A stretch of DNA of 64,000 nucleotides, from positions 408,312,565 to 408,376,564 of the forward strand of contig NC_053392.1 of the NCBI RefSeq assembly GCF_905171765.1, read 5' to 3'. The stretch is from Bufo bufo (lineage: Eukaryota; Chordata; Amphibia; Anura; Bufonidae). The position numbers and the translations under genes are program-made. Of this stretch, positions 32,569 through 43,270 are shown piece by piece (the first letter of the stretch is position 1; each line of letters begins with the position of its first letter). A model generated the notes under the pieces. That model had not been told where the DNA came from and searched no databases. It saw only the letters and a list, made by a program, of their open reading frames with translations.

Positions 32569-33441
32569 TCATGCCTCGACCAAAATCTGTTCTACACTTT
32601 CCCAATGTTGATGCATACTGGTCAACTCACTTGGGTATGAATACAGCTTTTTCTTCAACTCTACCCAAAGGTTTTTGATCGGGTTGAGGTCTGGAGACTG
32701 TGAGGGCCAATCCAGCACTATCGACGAATGCTTCGGGTCGTTGCCCTGCTGGAAAACTATATCGTCCTTTTCATACCCATAGTACTTCAGTGTACAAAGT
32801 AACTCGTCTTGTAGGATACTCACATATAGCTAAGCATTGAGACCACCATCAATCCTGGTAAAGAATCCACCTCCTTTGGCTGTGAAACAACCCCATATCA
32901 TCATGCTTCCTCCACCAAACTTGACAGTTCCTTCAATTTCTCAATCCATTGGCCCTCTTTTCCCTTGTTACTTTCAGACCCATCTGCACCCATTAGAGCC
33001 CAGTCTATTGACTTTAGTTTCATCACTCCAAATCACTGTTTCCAATATTCTACTGTCTACTGTTTGTACTTTTTTGCAAACCCGAGCCGACGCTTCTTAT
33101 GACAATATAGAATTTTTTTTTAGCCACCATTCCAGACTTGGTTGCATGGAAGTTGCTTACATGGACGTCTGTGATCTTACTAATACGAAACATATGAGCC
33201 ACCTCCACTGCCGTGTTTGTTGCATCAGAACTGATAGACCTTAGGATGAGACAACTTGTTGACTCCGATATTTGCCTGGATGTCCACCTCTTAGCTTTGG
33301 AATGGATGGACAGACTTAATTTTTTATTTTTCCAACTGTCATGGCACTCACATGATACAGTTTGGCAATTTTCTTGGCCAAGATACCGCTATCGATGAGC
33401 TGGATGATGCTGTTTCTCTTTTCTTGGGAAATCTTCTTCAT
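32569..33441 (-). pseudogene. Tc1-C transposase, catalytic residues lost
   Basis: Starts at 33441 (MKKISQEKRNSIIQLIDSG), an N-terminal helix-turn-helix with ILAKKIAKLYHVSAMTV. The middle is frameshifted. The C-terminal part from 32823 has VFQQGNDPKHSS and SPDLNPIKNLWVELKK. In the family the second catalytic Asp is the residue after QQ, here Gly, and the Glu of NPIEN is here Lys, so two of three catalytic residues are gone. Immediately upstream of the ATG (33442-33513) lies a tRNA-like sequence. Confidence 0.8.
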
Positions 33442-35160
33442 GGCTGCTCCTGGATTTGAACCAGTGACCTTTCGCTTGGGAATCAACCTGATAACCGAGT
33501 GAGCTATTAGGGAATGTGAGAACAGGTTGTAATTTGTAGTATACAAGAAGAAAAAGATTGTTCCACCACCAGGAGCCAAACAGTAACAATGTACACTGCT
33601 CAAAAAAATAAAGGGAACACTTAAACAACACAATGTAACTCCAAGTCAATCACACTTTTGTGAAATCAAACTGTCCACTGAGTGACAATCAATTTCACAT
33701 GCTGTTGTGCAAATGGGATAGACAACAGGTGGAAATTATAGGCAATTAGCAAGACACCCCCAATAAAGGAGTGGTTCTGCAGGTGGTGACCACAGACCTC
33801 TTCTCAGTTCCTATGCTTCCTAGCTGATGTTTTGGTCACTTTTGAATGCTGGCGGTGCTTTCACTCTAGTGGTAGCATGAGACGGAGTTTACAACCCACA
33901 CAAGTGGCTCAGGTAGTGCAGCTTATCCAGGATGGCACATCAATCGAGCTGTGGCAAGAAGGTTTGCTGTGTCTGTCAGCGTAGTGTCCAGAGCATGGAG
34001 GCGCTACCAGGAGACAGGCCAGTACATCAGGAGACGTGGAGGAGGCCGTAGGAGGGCAACAACCCAGCAGCAGGACCGCTACCTCCGCCTTTGTGCAAGG
34101 AGGAACAAGAGGAGCACTGCCAGAGCCCTGCAAAATGACCTCCAGCAGGCCACAAATGTGCATGTGTCTGCTCAAACGGTCAGAAACAGACTCCATGAGG
34201 GCGATATGAGGGCCCGACGTCCACAGGTGGGGGTTGTGCTTACAGCCAAACACCGTGCAGGATGTTTGGCATTTGCCAGAGAACACCAAGATTGGCAAAT
34301 TCGCCACTGGCACCCTGTGCTCATCACAGATGAAAGCAGGTTCACACTGAGCACATGTGACAGACGTGACAGAGTCTGGAGACGCCGTGGAGAACGTTCT
34401 GCTGCCTGCAACATCCTCCAGCATGACCGGTTTGGCATTGGGTCAGTAATGGTGTGGGGTGGCATTTCTTTGGAGGGACGCACAGCCCTCCATGTGCTCG
34501 CCAGAGGTAGCCTGACTGCCATTAGGTACCGAGATGAGATCCTCAGACCCCTTGTGAGACCATATGCTGGTGCGGTTGGCCCTGGGTTCCTCCTGATGCA
34601 AGACAATGCTAGACCTCATGTGGCTGGAGTGTGTCAGCAGTTCCTGCAAGACGAAGGCATTGATGCTATGGACTGGCCCGCCCGTTCCCCAGACCTCAAT
34701 CCAATTGAGCACATCTGGGACATCATGTCTCGCTCTATCCACCAACGTCACGTTGCACCACAGACTGTCCAGGAGTTGGCAGATGCTTTAGTCCAGGTCT
34801 GGGAGGAGATCCCTCAGGAGACCGTCCGCCACCTCATCAGGAGTGTTGAGGGACGTGTTGGATTTAAATATATATGTATATATGCCCTTACATATATGCA
34901 TGTATATTGGCCCGTTTGCATGGGCCGGTCCAGGTGGTATGGGTGTATACATGGAGATGTATGTATGCCCCCTTGTCAGCATACATCTCTACATCTCTAC
35001 TGTATGTATAATATATCCATATGCAGGTGGGCTTATTACTGCCCATTTATGATATTGTGTATATGTACATGCATGTAGATGTGCCCCAAACATCTATATG
35101 GATGTATATACCTAAGTATCCCCAGGTTGTGTAGTGTGTATATGTGTACATATATATATA

Positions 35161-36721
35161 CACTACGTGCAGAATTATTAGGCAAATGAGTATTTTGACC
35201 ACATCCTCCTCTTTATGCATGTTGTCTTACTCCAAGCTGTATAGGCTCGAAAGCCTACTAACAATTAAGCATATTAGGTGATGTGCATCTCTGTAATGAG
35301 AAGGGGTGTGGTCTAATGACATCAACACCCTATATTAGGTGTGCATAATTATTAGGCAACTTCCTTTCCTTTGGCAAAATGGGTCAAAAGAAGGACTTGA
35401 CAGGCTCAGAAAAGTCAAAAATAGTGAGATATCTTGCAGAGGGATGCAGCACTCTTAAAATTGCAAAGCTTCTGAAGCGTGATCATTGAACAATCAAGCG
35501 TTTCATTCAAAATAGTCAACAGGGTCGCAAGAAGCGTGTGGAAAAACCAAGGCGCAAAATAACTGCCCATGAACTGAGAAAAGTCAAGCGTGCAGCTGCC
35601 AAGATGCCACTTGCCACCAGTTTGGCCATATTTCAGAGCTGCAACATCACTGGAGTGCCCAAAAGCATTAGGTGTGCAATACTCAGACATGGCGAAGGTA
35701 AGAAAGGCTGAAAGACGACCACCACTGAACAAGACACACAAGCTGAAACGTCAAGACTGGGCCAAGAAATATCTCAAGACTGATTTTTCTAAGGTTTTAT
35801 GGACTGATGAAATGAGAGTGAGTCTTGATGGGCCAGATGGATGGGCCCGTGGCTGGATTGGTAAAGGGCAGAGAGCTCCAGTCTGACTCAGACGCCAGCA
35901 AGGTGGAGGTGGAGTACTGGTTTGGGCTGGTGTCATCAAAGATGAGCTTGTGGGGCCTTTTCGGGTTGAGGATGGAGTCAAGATCAACTCCCAGTCATAC
36001 TGCCAGTTTCTGAAAGACACCTTCTTCAAGCAGTGGTACAGGAAGAAGTCTGCATCCTTCAAGAAAAACATGATTTTCATGCAGGACAATGCTCCATCAC
36101 ACGCGTCCAAGTACTCCACAGCGTGGCTGGCAAGAAAGGGTATAAAAGAAGAAAATCTAATGACATGGCCTCCTTGTTCACCTGATCTGAACCCCATTGA
36201 GAACCTGTGGTCCATCATCAAATGTGAGATTTACAAGGAGGGAAAACAGTACACCTCTCTGAACAGTGTCTGGGAGGCTGTGGTTGCTGCTGCACGCAAT
36301 GTTGATGGTGAACAGATCAAAACACTGACAGAATCCATGGATGGCAGGCTTTTGAGTGTCCTTGCAAAGAAAGGTGGCTATATTGGTCACTGATTTGTTT
36401 TTGTTTTGTTTTTGAATGTCAGAAATGTATATTTGTGAATGTTGAGATGTTATATTGGTTTCACTGGTAAAAATAAATAATTGAAATGGGTATATATTTG
36501 TTTTTTGTTAAGTTGCCTAATAATTATGCACAGTAATAGTCACCTGCACACACAGATATCCCCCTAAAATAGCTAAAACTAAAAACAAACTAAAAACTAC
36601 TTCCAAAAATATTCAGCTTTGATATTAATGAGTTTTTTGGGTTCATTGAGAACATGGTTGTTGTTCAATAATAAAATTAATCCTCAAAAATACAACTTGC
36701 CTAATAATTCTGCACTCCCTG
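35161..36721 (+). mobile_element. Tc1-E: Tc1/mariner relative with DD37E spacing
   Basis: A 1561-bp element flanked by TA within TA-rich tracts (35159-35160 and 36722-36723). Both ends share GTGCAGAATTATTAGGCAA, and a second AATTATTAGGCAAC-like motif lies about 180-200 bp inward on each side. A transposase pseudogene lies between. It is inserted in the large solo LTR. Confidence 0.92.
35379..36393 (+). pseudogene. Tc1-E transposase, DD37E-type, broken
   Basis: ATG at 35379 (MGQKKDLTGSEKSKIVRYL). A TGA follows LLKRDH (about 35487) and the frame is lost near 35700. Downstream segments carry VLWTDEMRVSLDG (first Asp), a TGA near 35884, FMQDNAPSHASK (second Asp) and NPIENLWSIIKCE (Glu). I count 37 residues between the second Asp and the Glu, the signature of the DD37E branch rather than DD34E. 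The C-terminus LLSVLAKKGGYIGH ends at the stop at 36391-36393. Confidence 0.87.
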
Positions 36722-36961
36722 TATATATATATATATTGATCAGCCTGGTTTGTTTATGACGTGGGAGTGTGTGATGTTATGTTGTAGCAGCTGGGGGGGG
36801 GAAGGCTTACAGCTTGGGCAGGAAGTCCTTTGTTTCAGTTCTAGCATTCCGTCACACAACCCCACGATGATGTCATCACCCTCCAGTTGAAGAAGGAGGA
36901 GGGGGCTGCTTTTGGGCTATAAAACCCCAAGCAGGACAGAGGTGCGGGTCTTGGAATCTGG

Positions 36962-37611
36962 TGTCACGAGGGTGTCAAGAACCACACCTGACTCCGTTAT
37001 ACCCGGGGTCAGGAAGTCGCAGCGGTTGGCTGCACGCTCTATGTAAGATAGGGCTGTTTCCTTATGGTAGCTTTCTGGGTTTGCTTTGCAAACCCTTTTG
37101 GCTCACTCAGGGATCCGTAGCTCCTTCTCCTCAGCTGTTCCTTGTCCAGCACTCCCAAATCTCCTTATATTCCCCTCTCACACTTCTCTGGTTGCCAGAT
37201 ATAGAGCTTCCTGCCTGGACATCTATTCTGACCCTCTGGAGCTGTGTTGCTGCGTTCTCTGGTTGTTGGTCCAGAACGCTGCCCTCCGGATCCCTGTTGG
37301 ACCTTTGTGGTCTGCTGTGGTCTCCCACCTGGGTGTATGTGTTTGTTTGTATTGTCTGTCCTCTCCCTGGTGTTTCCCTCTTAGTGTCAGTGGCGCGGAC
37401 TAGCGATCCCACCGGCCCGTTCACTATCTAGGGCTCATTTTAGGGAAAGCCAGGGTTTAGGCACGTGATCGCCGCACGGGTGAGGAACCCGTCTAGGGAC
37501 ATCAGGGCAGTCAGGTGCCAGCCGCAAGGTGAGTCAGGGGTCACCACCTTACCCTCTCCCTTGGGCAGGGCTTTCCCTTTTCCCTCCCTGTGCGTGACGC
37601 CGGTCATTACA
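36962..37611 (+). repeat. Gypsy-2 5' LTR
   Basis: Starts TGTCACGAGGG and ends CGGTCATTACA. Open frames in it (and in the 3' copy) have no protein-like features and are by-products. The final block GGGGTCACC...TCCCTGTGCGTGACG resembles the end of the solo LTR at 6270-8045. Confidence 0.9.
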
Positions 37612-37686
37612 TTATATCTGGCCCTTATTTTGTGTAGGTAAAAAAAAAAAAAATTTTTTTTTTTTTTTACCTACTTAGAATCTAGT

Positions 37687-38547
37687 ATGGATCAAATTGC
37701 TGCTCTGTCCAAACAATTTCATGGCCTGTCTTTGGAGATGGCAGGATTGAAGGCGTCGGTCCTCCAGCAACAGCAGCATTTACAACAGACCGCAAGCCCA
37801 GCGGTTGCTACTGGTAACCAGGTTGTTGCGGAACCCAAGGTCCCTCTCCCTGACAGATTTTCTGGGGGAAGGGACAAGTTTTTGACATTCCGTGAGGCCT
37901 GTAAATTATACTTTAAACTGCGCCCTTACTCCTCTGGTAATGAAGAACAGCGGGTGGGGGTTGTTATTTCCCTGCTGCAGGGGGACCCGCAGTCCTGGGC
38001 GTTCTCTTTACCTACTGATTCCCAGGCTCTTCGGTCAGTGGATGAGTTTTTCGGGGCCTTGGGTCTCATATATGACGACCCTGACCGAGTCGCACTGGCT
38101 GAATCAAGATTACGGAGACTCCTACAAGGAGAGCAGCCGGTAGAGGAGTATTGCTCTGACTTCCGTAGGTGGGCTACGGATACCCAATGGAACGACCCGG
38201 CTCTCAGGAGTCAGTTCTGCTCTGGGTTATCCGAAAGGGTTAAGGATGCGCTTGCATTATATGAGACCCCCTTTTCCCTTGATGCGGTTATGTCCCTTTC
38301 TATCCAAATAGATAGACGCCTTAGGGACAGGTTGAAAAAACCGGAGCCATTGGTAACCCCTCCCAAGCAGCAGTTAGTCTGTACGGACTTAGACGAGCCT
38401 ATGCAGCTAGGAGGAACTACTCGTCAGGTCCATCCTCCTGAGGCTCGCCGTAGGCGTGGGGTTTATTTTTTTTGTGGGGAGAGGGGTCATTTCATTAATG
38501 TCTGTCCGTCTTTCCTCAGAAACAAAAGACCGTCGGAAAACTACTAA
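37687..38547 (+). CDS. Gypsy-2 Gag polyprotein, 286 residues, damaged zinc knuckle
   Basis: An N-terminal helical region (MDQIAALSKQFHGLSLEMAG, glutamine-rich) is followed by a capsid-like region (FSGGRDKFLTFREACKLYF, then EQPVEEYCSDFRRWA) and a C-terminal knuckle. The knuckle reads YFFCGERGHFINVC: the first zinc-binding Cys is Tyr, leaving three of four ligands. The frame is otherwise intact. The start is 75 bp after the 5' LTR, just past an A-run/T-run inverted tract (37638-37671). Pol starts in another frame immediately after. Confidence 0.85.
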   Translation: MDQIAALSKQFHGLSLEMAGLKASVLQQQQHLQQTASPAVATGNQVVAEPKVPLPDRFSGGRDKFLTFREACKLYFKLRPYSSGNEEQRVGVVISLLQGDPQSWAFSLPTDSQALRSVDEFFGALGLIYDDPDRVALAESRLRRLLQGEQPVEEYCSDFRRWATDTQWNDPALRSQFCSGLSERVKDALALYETPFSLDAVMSLSIQIDRRLRDRLKKPEPLVTPPKQQLVCTDLDEPMQLGGTTRQVHPPEARRRRGVYFFCGERGHFINVCPSFLRNKRPSENY

Positions 38548-38558
38548 CCCCAGGCTGT

Positions 38559-41500
38559 GTGGAGGATGTCAGCCGGGGGGGGGTATACGTTTCCTCCATA
38601 CGTACATCGCAATTTGTGTTGCCAGCGGTTATTGTTTTTGGTGATAAGATGGAGACTATTTCTTTCTTTCTAGACAGTGGAGCAGGGGTAAATTTGATAG
38701 ATGCCCATTTTGCCCGCACTATGGGTTTGTCACTCTGTACGCTACAGAGACCTATTCCCATATTCGCTATTGATTCTGCTCCTCTGTCTCAGACAAACCT
38801 CACCCACATTGTTCATAATTTACACCTTCGGGTAGGGGACCACCATAACGAGATGCTTTCATGTTATGTTCTGGAGGGGCTTCCCACTCCGGTAGTTCTG
38901 GGTCTTCCCTGGTTGGTAACGCACAATCCAGTGGTGGATTGGCAGGCCAGGGAGATATTGGAGTGGAGTGAGCAGTGCAGAGAAAATTGCTTAAATAGCA
39001 ATTGCTTAGTCGCCTCCATAACTACCCTACCTACATTTATTTCGGATTTTGAGGACGTTTTTTCTGAAAAGGGTTGTCAGAAGTTACCACCTCATCGTCC
39101 TTATGATTGCCCGGTTAACCTTATTCCCGGCGCAAAATTACCCAAGACCAGGTTATATAATCTTTCAGGTCCAGAGAGACAAGCCATGAAAGATTATATC
39201 TCCGAGAGCTTGGCTAAGGGACACATCAGACCCTCTTCTTCACCCGTGGCTGCAGGGTTTTTCTTCGTTAAAAAGAAAGATGGGGGCCTGCGTCCTTGCC
39301 TAGATTTTCGCGAATTAAATCGGATAACCATCCGAGACCTATACCCTCTTCCTCTCATTCCTGACCTGTTTAACCAGATTGCGGGTGCTAGGTGGTTCTC
39401 CAAACTTGATCTTAGGGGGGCCTACAATCTGATTCGTATTAAGGAGGGGGATGAGTGGAAGACAACTTTTAACACCCCTGAGGGGCATTATGAAAATCTA
39501 GTTATGCCTTTCGGTCTGACCAATGCTCCTGCCGTCTTTCAACATTTCGTTAATGACATTTTTAGTCATCTAATCGGCAGGTTTGTGGTAATATACCTAG
39601 ATGATATTTTAATTTATTTGTCTGATCTGAGAACACATGAGGTGCATGTCAGACAAGTACTGCAGGTCCTACGGACGAATAAATTATATGCTAAAATTGA
39701 AAAATGTGTCTTCGCCGTTCAGGAGATACAATTCCTAGGTTATTTTTTATCTGCTTCAGTTTTCCGTATGGATCCTAGGAAGGTCCAGGCAATTTTAGAT
39801 TGGGATCTTCCTGAGAACCTCAAAGCATTACAACGGTTCTTGGGCTTCGCGAATTTCTATAGGAAATTCATTAAAAATTATTCGGTGATTGTAAAACCCC
39901 TTACTGACATGACTAGGAAGGGGACTGATTTTTCTAAATGGTCTGACGCCGCTAAAGTTGCTTTTTCCTCTCTAAAAGAGAGGTTTACCTCAGCACCTGT
40001 ACTAGTCCAACCTGATGTCTCTCAGCCTTTTATTGTTGAAGTCGATGCGTCAGAGGTGGGAGTGGGGGCGGTGCTGTCTCAGGGTCCGTCTCCTGGCAAA
40101 TGGCGTCCTTGTGCTTTCTTTTCTAAAAAACTATCTGCAGCAGAAAAGAACTACAATATTGGCAATAGGGAACTATTAGCTATTAAACTTGCGTTTGAGG
40201 AGTGGCGTCACTTTTTAGAGGGGGCAGTCCACCCCGTCACTGTGATTACGGACCACAAAAATCTTCTGTACCTCGAATCAGCTAAGCGTCTTACCCCTAG
40301 ACAGGCTAGGTGGTCGCTATTTTTTACCAGGTTTAACTTTGTGATTACCTATCGTCCTGGAGCAAAGAATACCAAGGCTGATGCACTATCTCGTTCTTTC
40401 CCTGGAGGGGGTAATGTGAGTGATCCGGTGCCCATTCTTCAAAGAGGAGTGGTTGTTTCTGCGGTACACTCTGTTCTGGAGGGGAAGGTGTTAGAGGCCC
40501 AGGGGGACGCCCCGGTCTCTTGCCCCTCAGAGAAATTGTTTGTACCGTTGAACCTACGTTTCGAATTATTAAAGGAACATCATAATTCGACACTTGCTGG
40601 GCACCCGGGTAGTAAAGCAACCTTGGAGCTATTGTCTCGTCGTTTTTGGTGGCCAAGGGTGCGTCAGGATGTTTTGCAAAAGTTTCACATACACGTCCTG
40701 CAGGGTCTCTATTACCACTCGTCATTCCCAATAGACCGTGGACACATCTGTCAATGGATTTTATCACTGACTTACCTTTGTCTGCGGGTAAAACAGTTAT
40801 TTTGGTAGTAGTGGACAGGTTTAGCAAAATGGTACACCTCATTGCGTTACCCGCACTACCTAATGCTAAGACTCTTGCTCAGGTATTCGTCAGTCAAATC
40901 GTAAAGCTTCACGGGGTCCCCTCCAATGTTGTTTCGGATCGGGGTACCCAGTTTATTTCTAAATTTTGGAAAGCTTTTTGTTCCTGTTTGGGGGTACACG
41001 TCCTTTTCCTCAGCTTTCCATCCTCCGTTCGAATGGACAGACTGAGCGTACCAATCAAAACCTGGAGACATATCTAAGATGTTTTGTGTCTGAAAACCAA
41101 GAGTTGTGGTCATCATATTTACCGTTAGCTGAGTTTGCCATAAATAATCGTCGGCAGGAATCCACTGGCAAGTCACCATTTCTTGGTGCATATGGTTTTC
41201 ATCCCCAATTCTGTACTTTCAAAGAGGGGGGGTCTTCTGGGGTTCCCGAAGAGGAACGGTTTTCGTCATCTCTTTCATCGGTATGGCAGAAGGTGCAAGC
41301 TAACTTGAAAAATATGGGAGGTAAATACAAATGCATGGCTGATAAGAGACGGTCACCAGGTCCGGACCTAGGAGTGAATGACTATGTGTGGTTGTCTACT
41401 AGGAATATTAAATTGAAGGTTCCCTCTTGGAAACTGGGTCCTAGGTTTATTGGCCCTTACAAAATTGTAGCCATCATCAACCCCGTGGCTTCAATATCCG

Positions 41501-41667
41501 CCGCTCTCTTCAATATCTGGTGCATTGGAGAGGTTACGGTCCCGAGGAAAGAATGTGGGTTCCTGCATCTGAGGTAAACGCCGACAGGCTAGTTCGGGTT
41601 TTTCATGCCTCTCATCCTGAGAGACCTGGTCCTGAGTGTCCGGAGGCCCCTCGTAGAGAGGGGGGTA
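38559..41667 (+). pseudogene. Gypsy-2 Pol, broken in integrase and chromodomain
   Basis: Protease SFFLDSGAGVNLID (about 38670), RT with CLDFRELNRIT and catalytic VIYLDDILIY (about 39592), and RNase H VEVDASEVGVGAV form one open frame to 40808. Near 40675 the integrase finger is cut: His residues (HHNSTLAGHPG) remain, but the two-Cys half is missing and the frame shifts. The catalytic core follows in pieces (SMDFITDLP, VVSDRGTQF, then, after another shift near 41010, NGQTERTNQNLE). After NPVA (about 41490) part of the tail and the chromodomain start are deleted; [14 protein letters not shown] remains at about 41520-41565. Confidence 0.92.
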
Positions 41668-41668
41668 C

Positions 41669-42318
41669 TGTCATGAGGGTGTCAAGAACCACGCCTGACT
41701 CCGTTATACCCGGGGTCAGGAAGTCGCAGCGGTTGGCTGCACGCTCTATGTAAGATAGGGCTGTTTCCTTATGGTAGCTTTCTGGGTTTGCTTTGCAAAC
41801 CCTTTTGGCTCACTCAGGGATCCGTAGCTCCTTCTCCTCAGCTGTTCCTTGTCCAGCACTCCCAAACCTCCTTATATTCCCCTCTCACACTTCTCTGGTT
41901 GCCAGATATAGAGCTTCCTGCCTGGACATCTATTCTGACCCTCTGGAGCTGTGTTGCTGCGTTCTCTGGTTGTTGGTCCAGAACGCTGCCCTCCGGATCC
42001 CTGTTGGACCTTTGTGGTCTGCTGTGGTCGCCCACCTGGGTGTATGTGTTTGTTTGTATTGTCTGTCCTCTCCCTGGTGTTTCCCTCTTAGTGTCAGTGG
42101 TGCGAACTAGCGATCCCACCGGCCCGTTCACTATCTAGGGCTCATTTTAGGGAAAGCCAGGGTTTAGGCACGTGATTGCCGCACGGGTGAGGAACCCGTC
42201 TAGGGACGTCAGGGCAGTCAGGTGTCAGCCGCAAGGTGAGTCAGGGGTCACCACCTTACCCTCTCCCTTGGGCAGGGCTTTCCCTTTTCCCTCCCTGTGC
42301 GTGACGCCGGTCATTACA
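41669..42318 (+). repeat. Gypsy-2 3' LTR
   Basis: Same length as the 5' LTR. Differences seen by eye include TGTCATGAG for TGTCACGAG, ACGCCTG for ACACCTG, GTCGCCC for GTCTCCC and several in the last 250 bp. It is followed by TCTGG. Confidence 0.9.
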
Positions 42319-42789
42319 TCTGGACTGCAATGAGAGACACATGGGAGCTGCTCCCTGAAGGAAGAGAGGCCACATGGCCCTGAGGATGGCTGAGTAACCC
42401 TTTCCCTCCAGACCCCTAATACACCTGCCCTGATTCACCCCTTCCCTGCCACCAACATACCCCTGTGGCTGCCCTGTGATCTTACCCCTTCACTGCTGCC
42501 TGCTTACCCCAGTAGCAGCTGAGTGTGTGTTTTGGGTGGGCTGCTAAGGAATGTATGTATGTGTATTGTACAGCTAGAGTGTGGGGTGGAATTGGGACAT
42601 GTCTAGTGTAGTTAGGTTTGTATTGTGGTGTGTGCGTCTATATGTATGTATATTTATAACCATTGATCTATAGATATATATAGATATAGTGTATAATTAG
42701 ACTTGCCTGTGTGTAGATTACCCCTGCATAGTTACTACCCAGTGTTCCTTGGCCTGTATTTATTAACTCCTGCAGTGCCATATTCCTAA

Positions 42790-43270
42790 GTGATCCCCCC
42801 TGGTTAACCCCTATATCCCCCCCTGGTTAACCCCTGCATATATCCCCCCCTGGTTAACCCCTGCATATCCAAACCCCTACTCCCCTGAATAACCCCTGAT
42901 CACCTCCTCACTGTACACTTGTAGGGTATTAACTCCTGCATTGCTGTACAGCCCTGAACACCCCCATCGTCAACCCTTACCTACCCTGTCCCACCAACGA
43001 TCCCTGAAGCCCTGAACACCCCCCCACTATAACTCACCCCTATTCGTCGTACCCCATATGGACAGTAAGTAGTACCAGGTGGGTGAGCTACTAATATTTG
43101 TGTGAGTGTATTGTATAGTTAGTTTGTGGGTGGAACTTGGGATTGTGTAGTGTAGTTGGGTTACTGATATTTCTGTGTATGTAAGTGTATTATTGTATTG
43201 TATAGCTAGTGTGTGGGGTGGAACTTGGGACTGTGTCAGTGTAGTTAGAACCGTATTAGTGTGTTGTTAT
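42790..43270 (+). repeat. Short tandem repeats in the large solo LTR
   Basis: CCCCCCTGGTTAACCCCT recurs three times near 42797-42866. A longer unit with TGTATTGTA(C/T)AGCTAG, GTGGGGTGGAA and TTGGGA recurs near 42565, 43110 and 43195. These expansions explain part of the large size of this LTR. Confidence 0.75.

Larger units (their letters stand above)
36962..42318 (+). mobile_element. Gypsy-2: full-length but decayed Ty3/Gypsy retrotransposon
   Basis: A 5357-bp element with 650-bp LTRs (36962-37611 and 41669-42318), TG...CA ends and target duplication TCTGG (36957-36961 and 42319-42323). Gag, protease, RT, RNase H, integrase and a truncated chromodomain are present in order. The tract GAGAGGGGGG precedes the 3' LTR. 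By eye about nine differences separate the LTRs (roughly 1.4%), so it is older than Gypsy-1. It lies in the large solo LTR just after that LTR's TATA box. Confidence 0.96.

Noticed and set aside
33442..33513. Functional tRNA gene
   Set aside because: A-box and B-box-like arms are present but the acceptor ends do not pair and no clear anticodon stem is seen; kept only as a tRNA-like relic.
37086..37431. Open frames repeated at 36961-37431 and 41788-42138
   Set aside because: They are the same LTR sequence of Gypsy-2 at its two ends, not duplicated genes.
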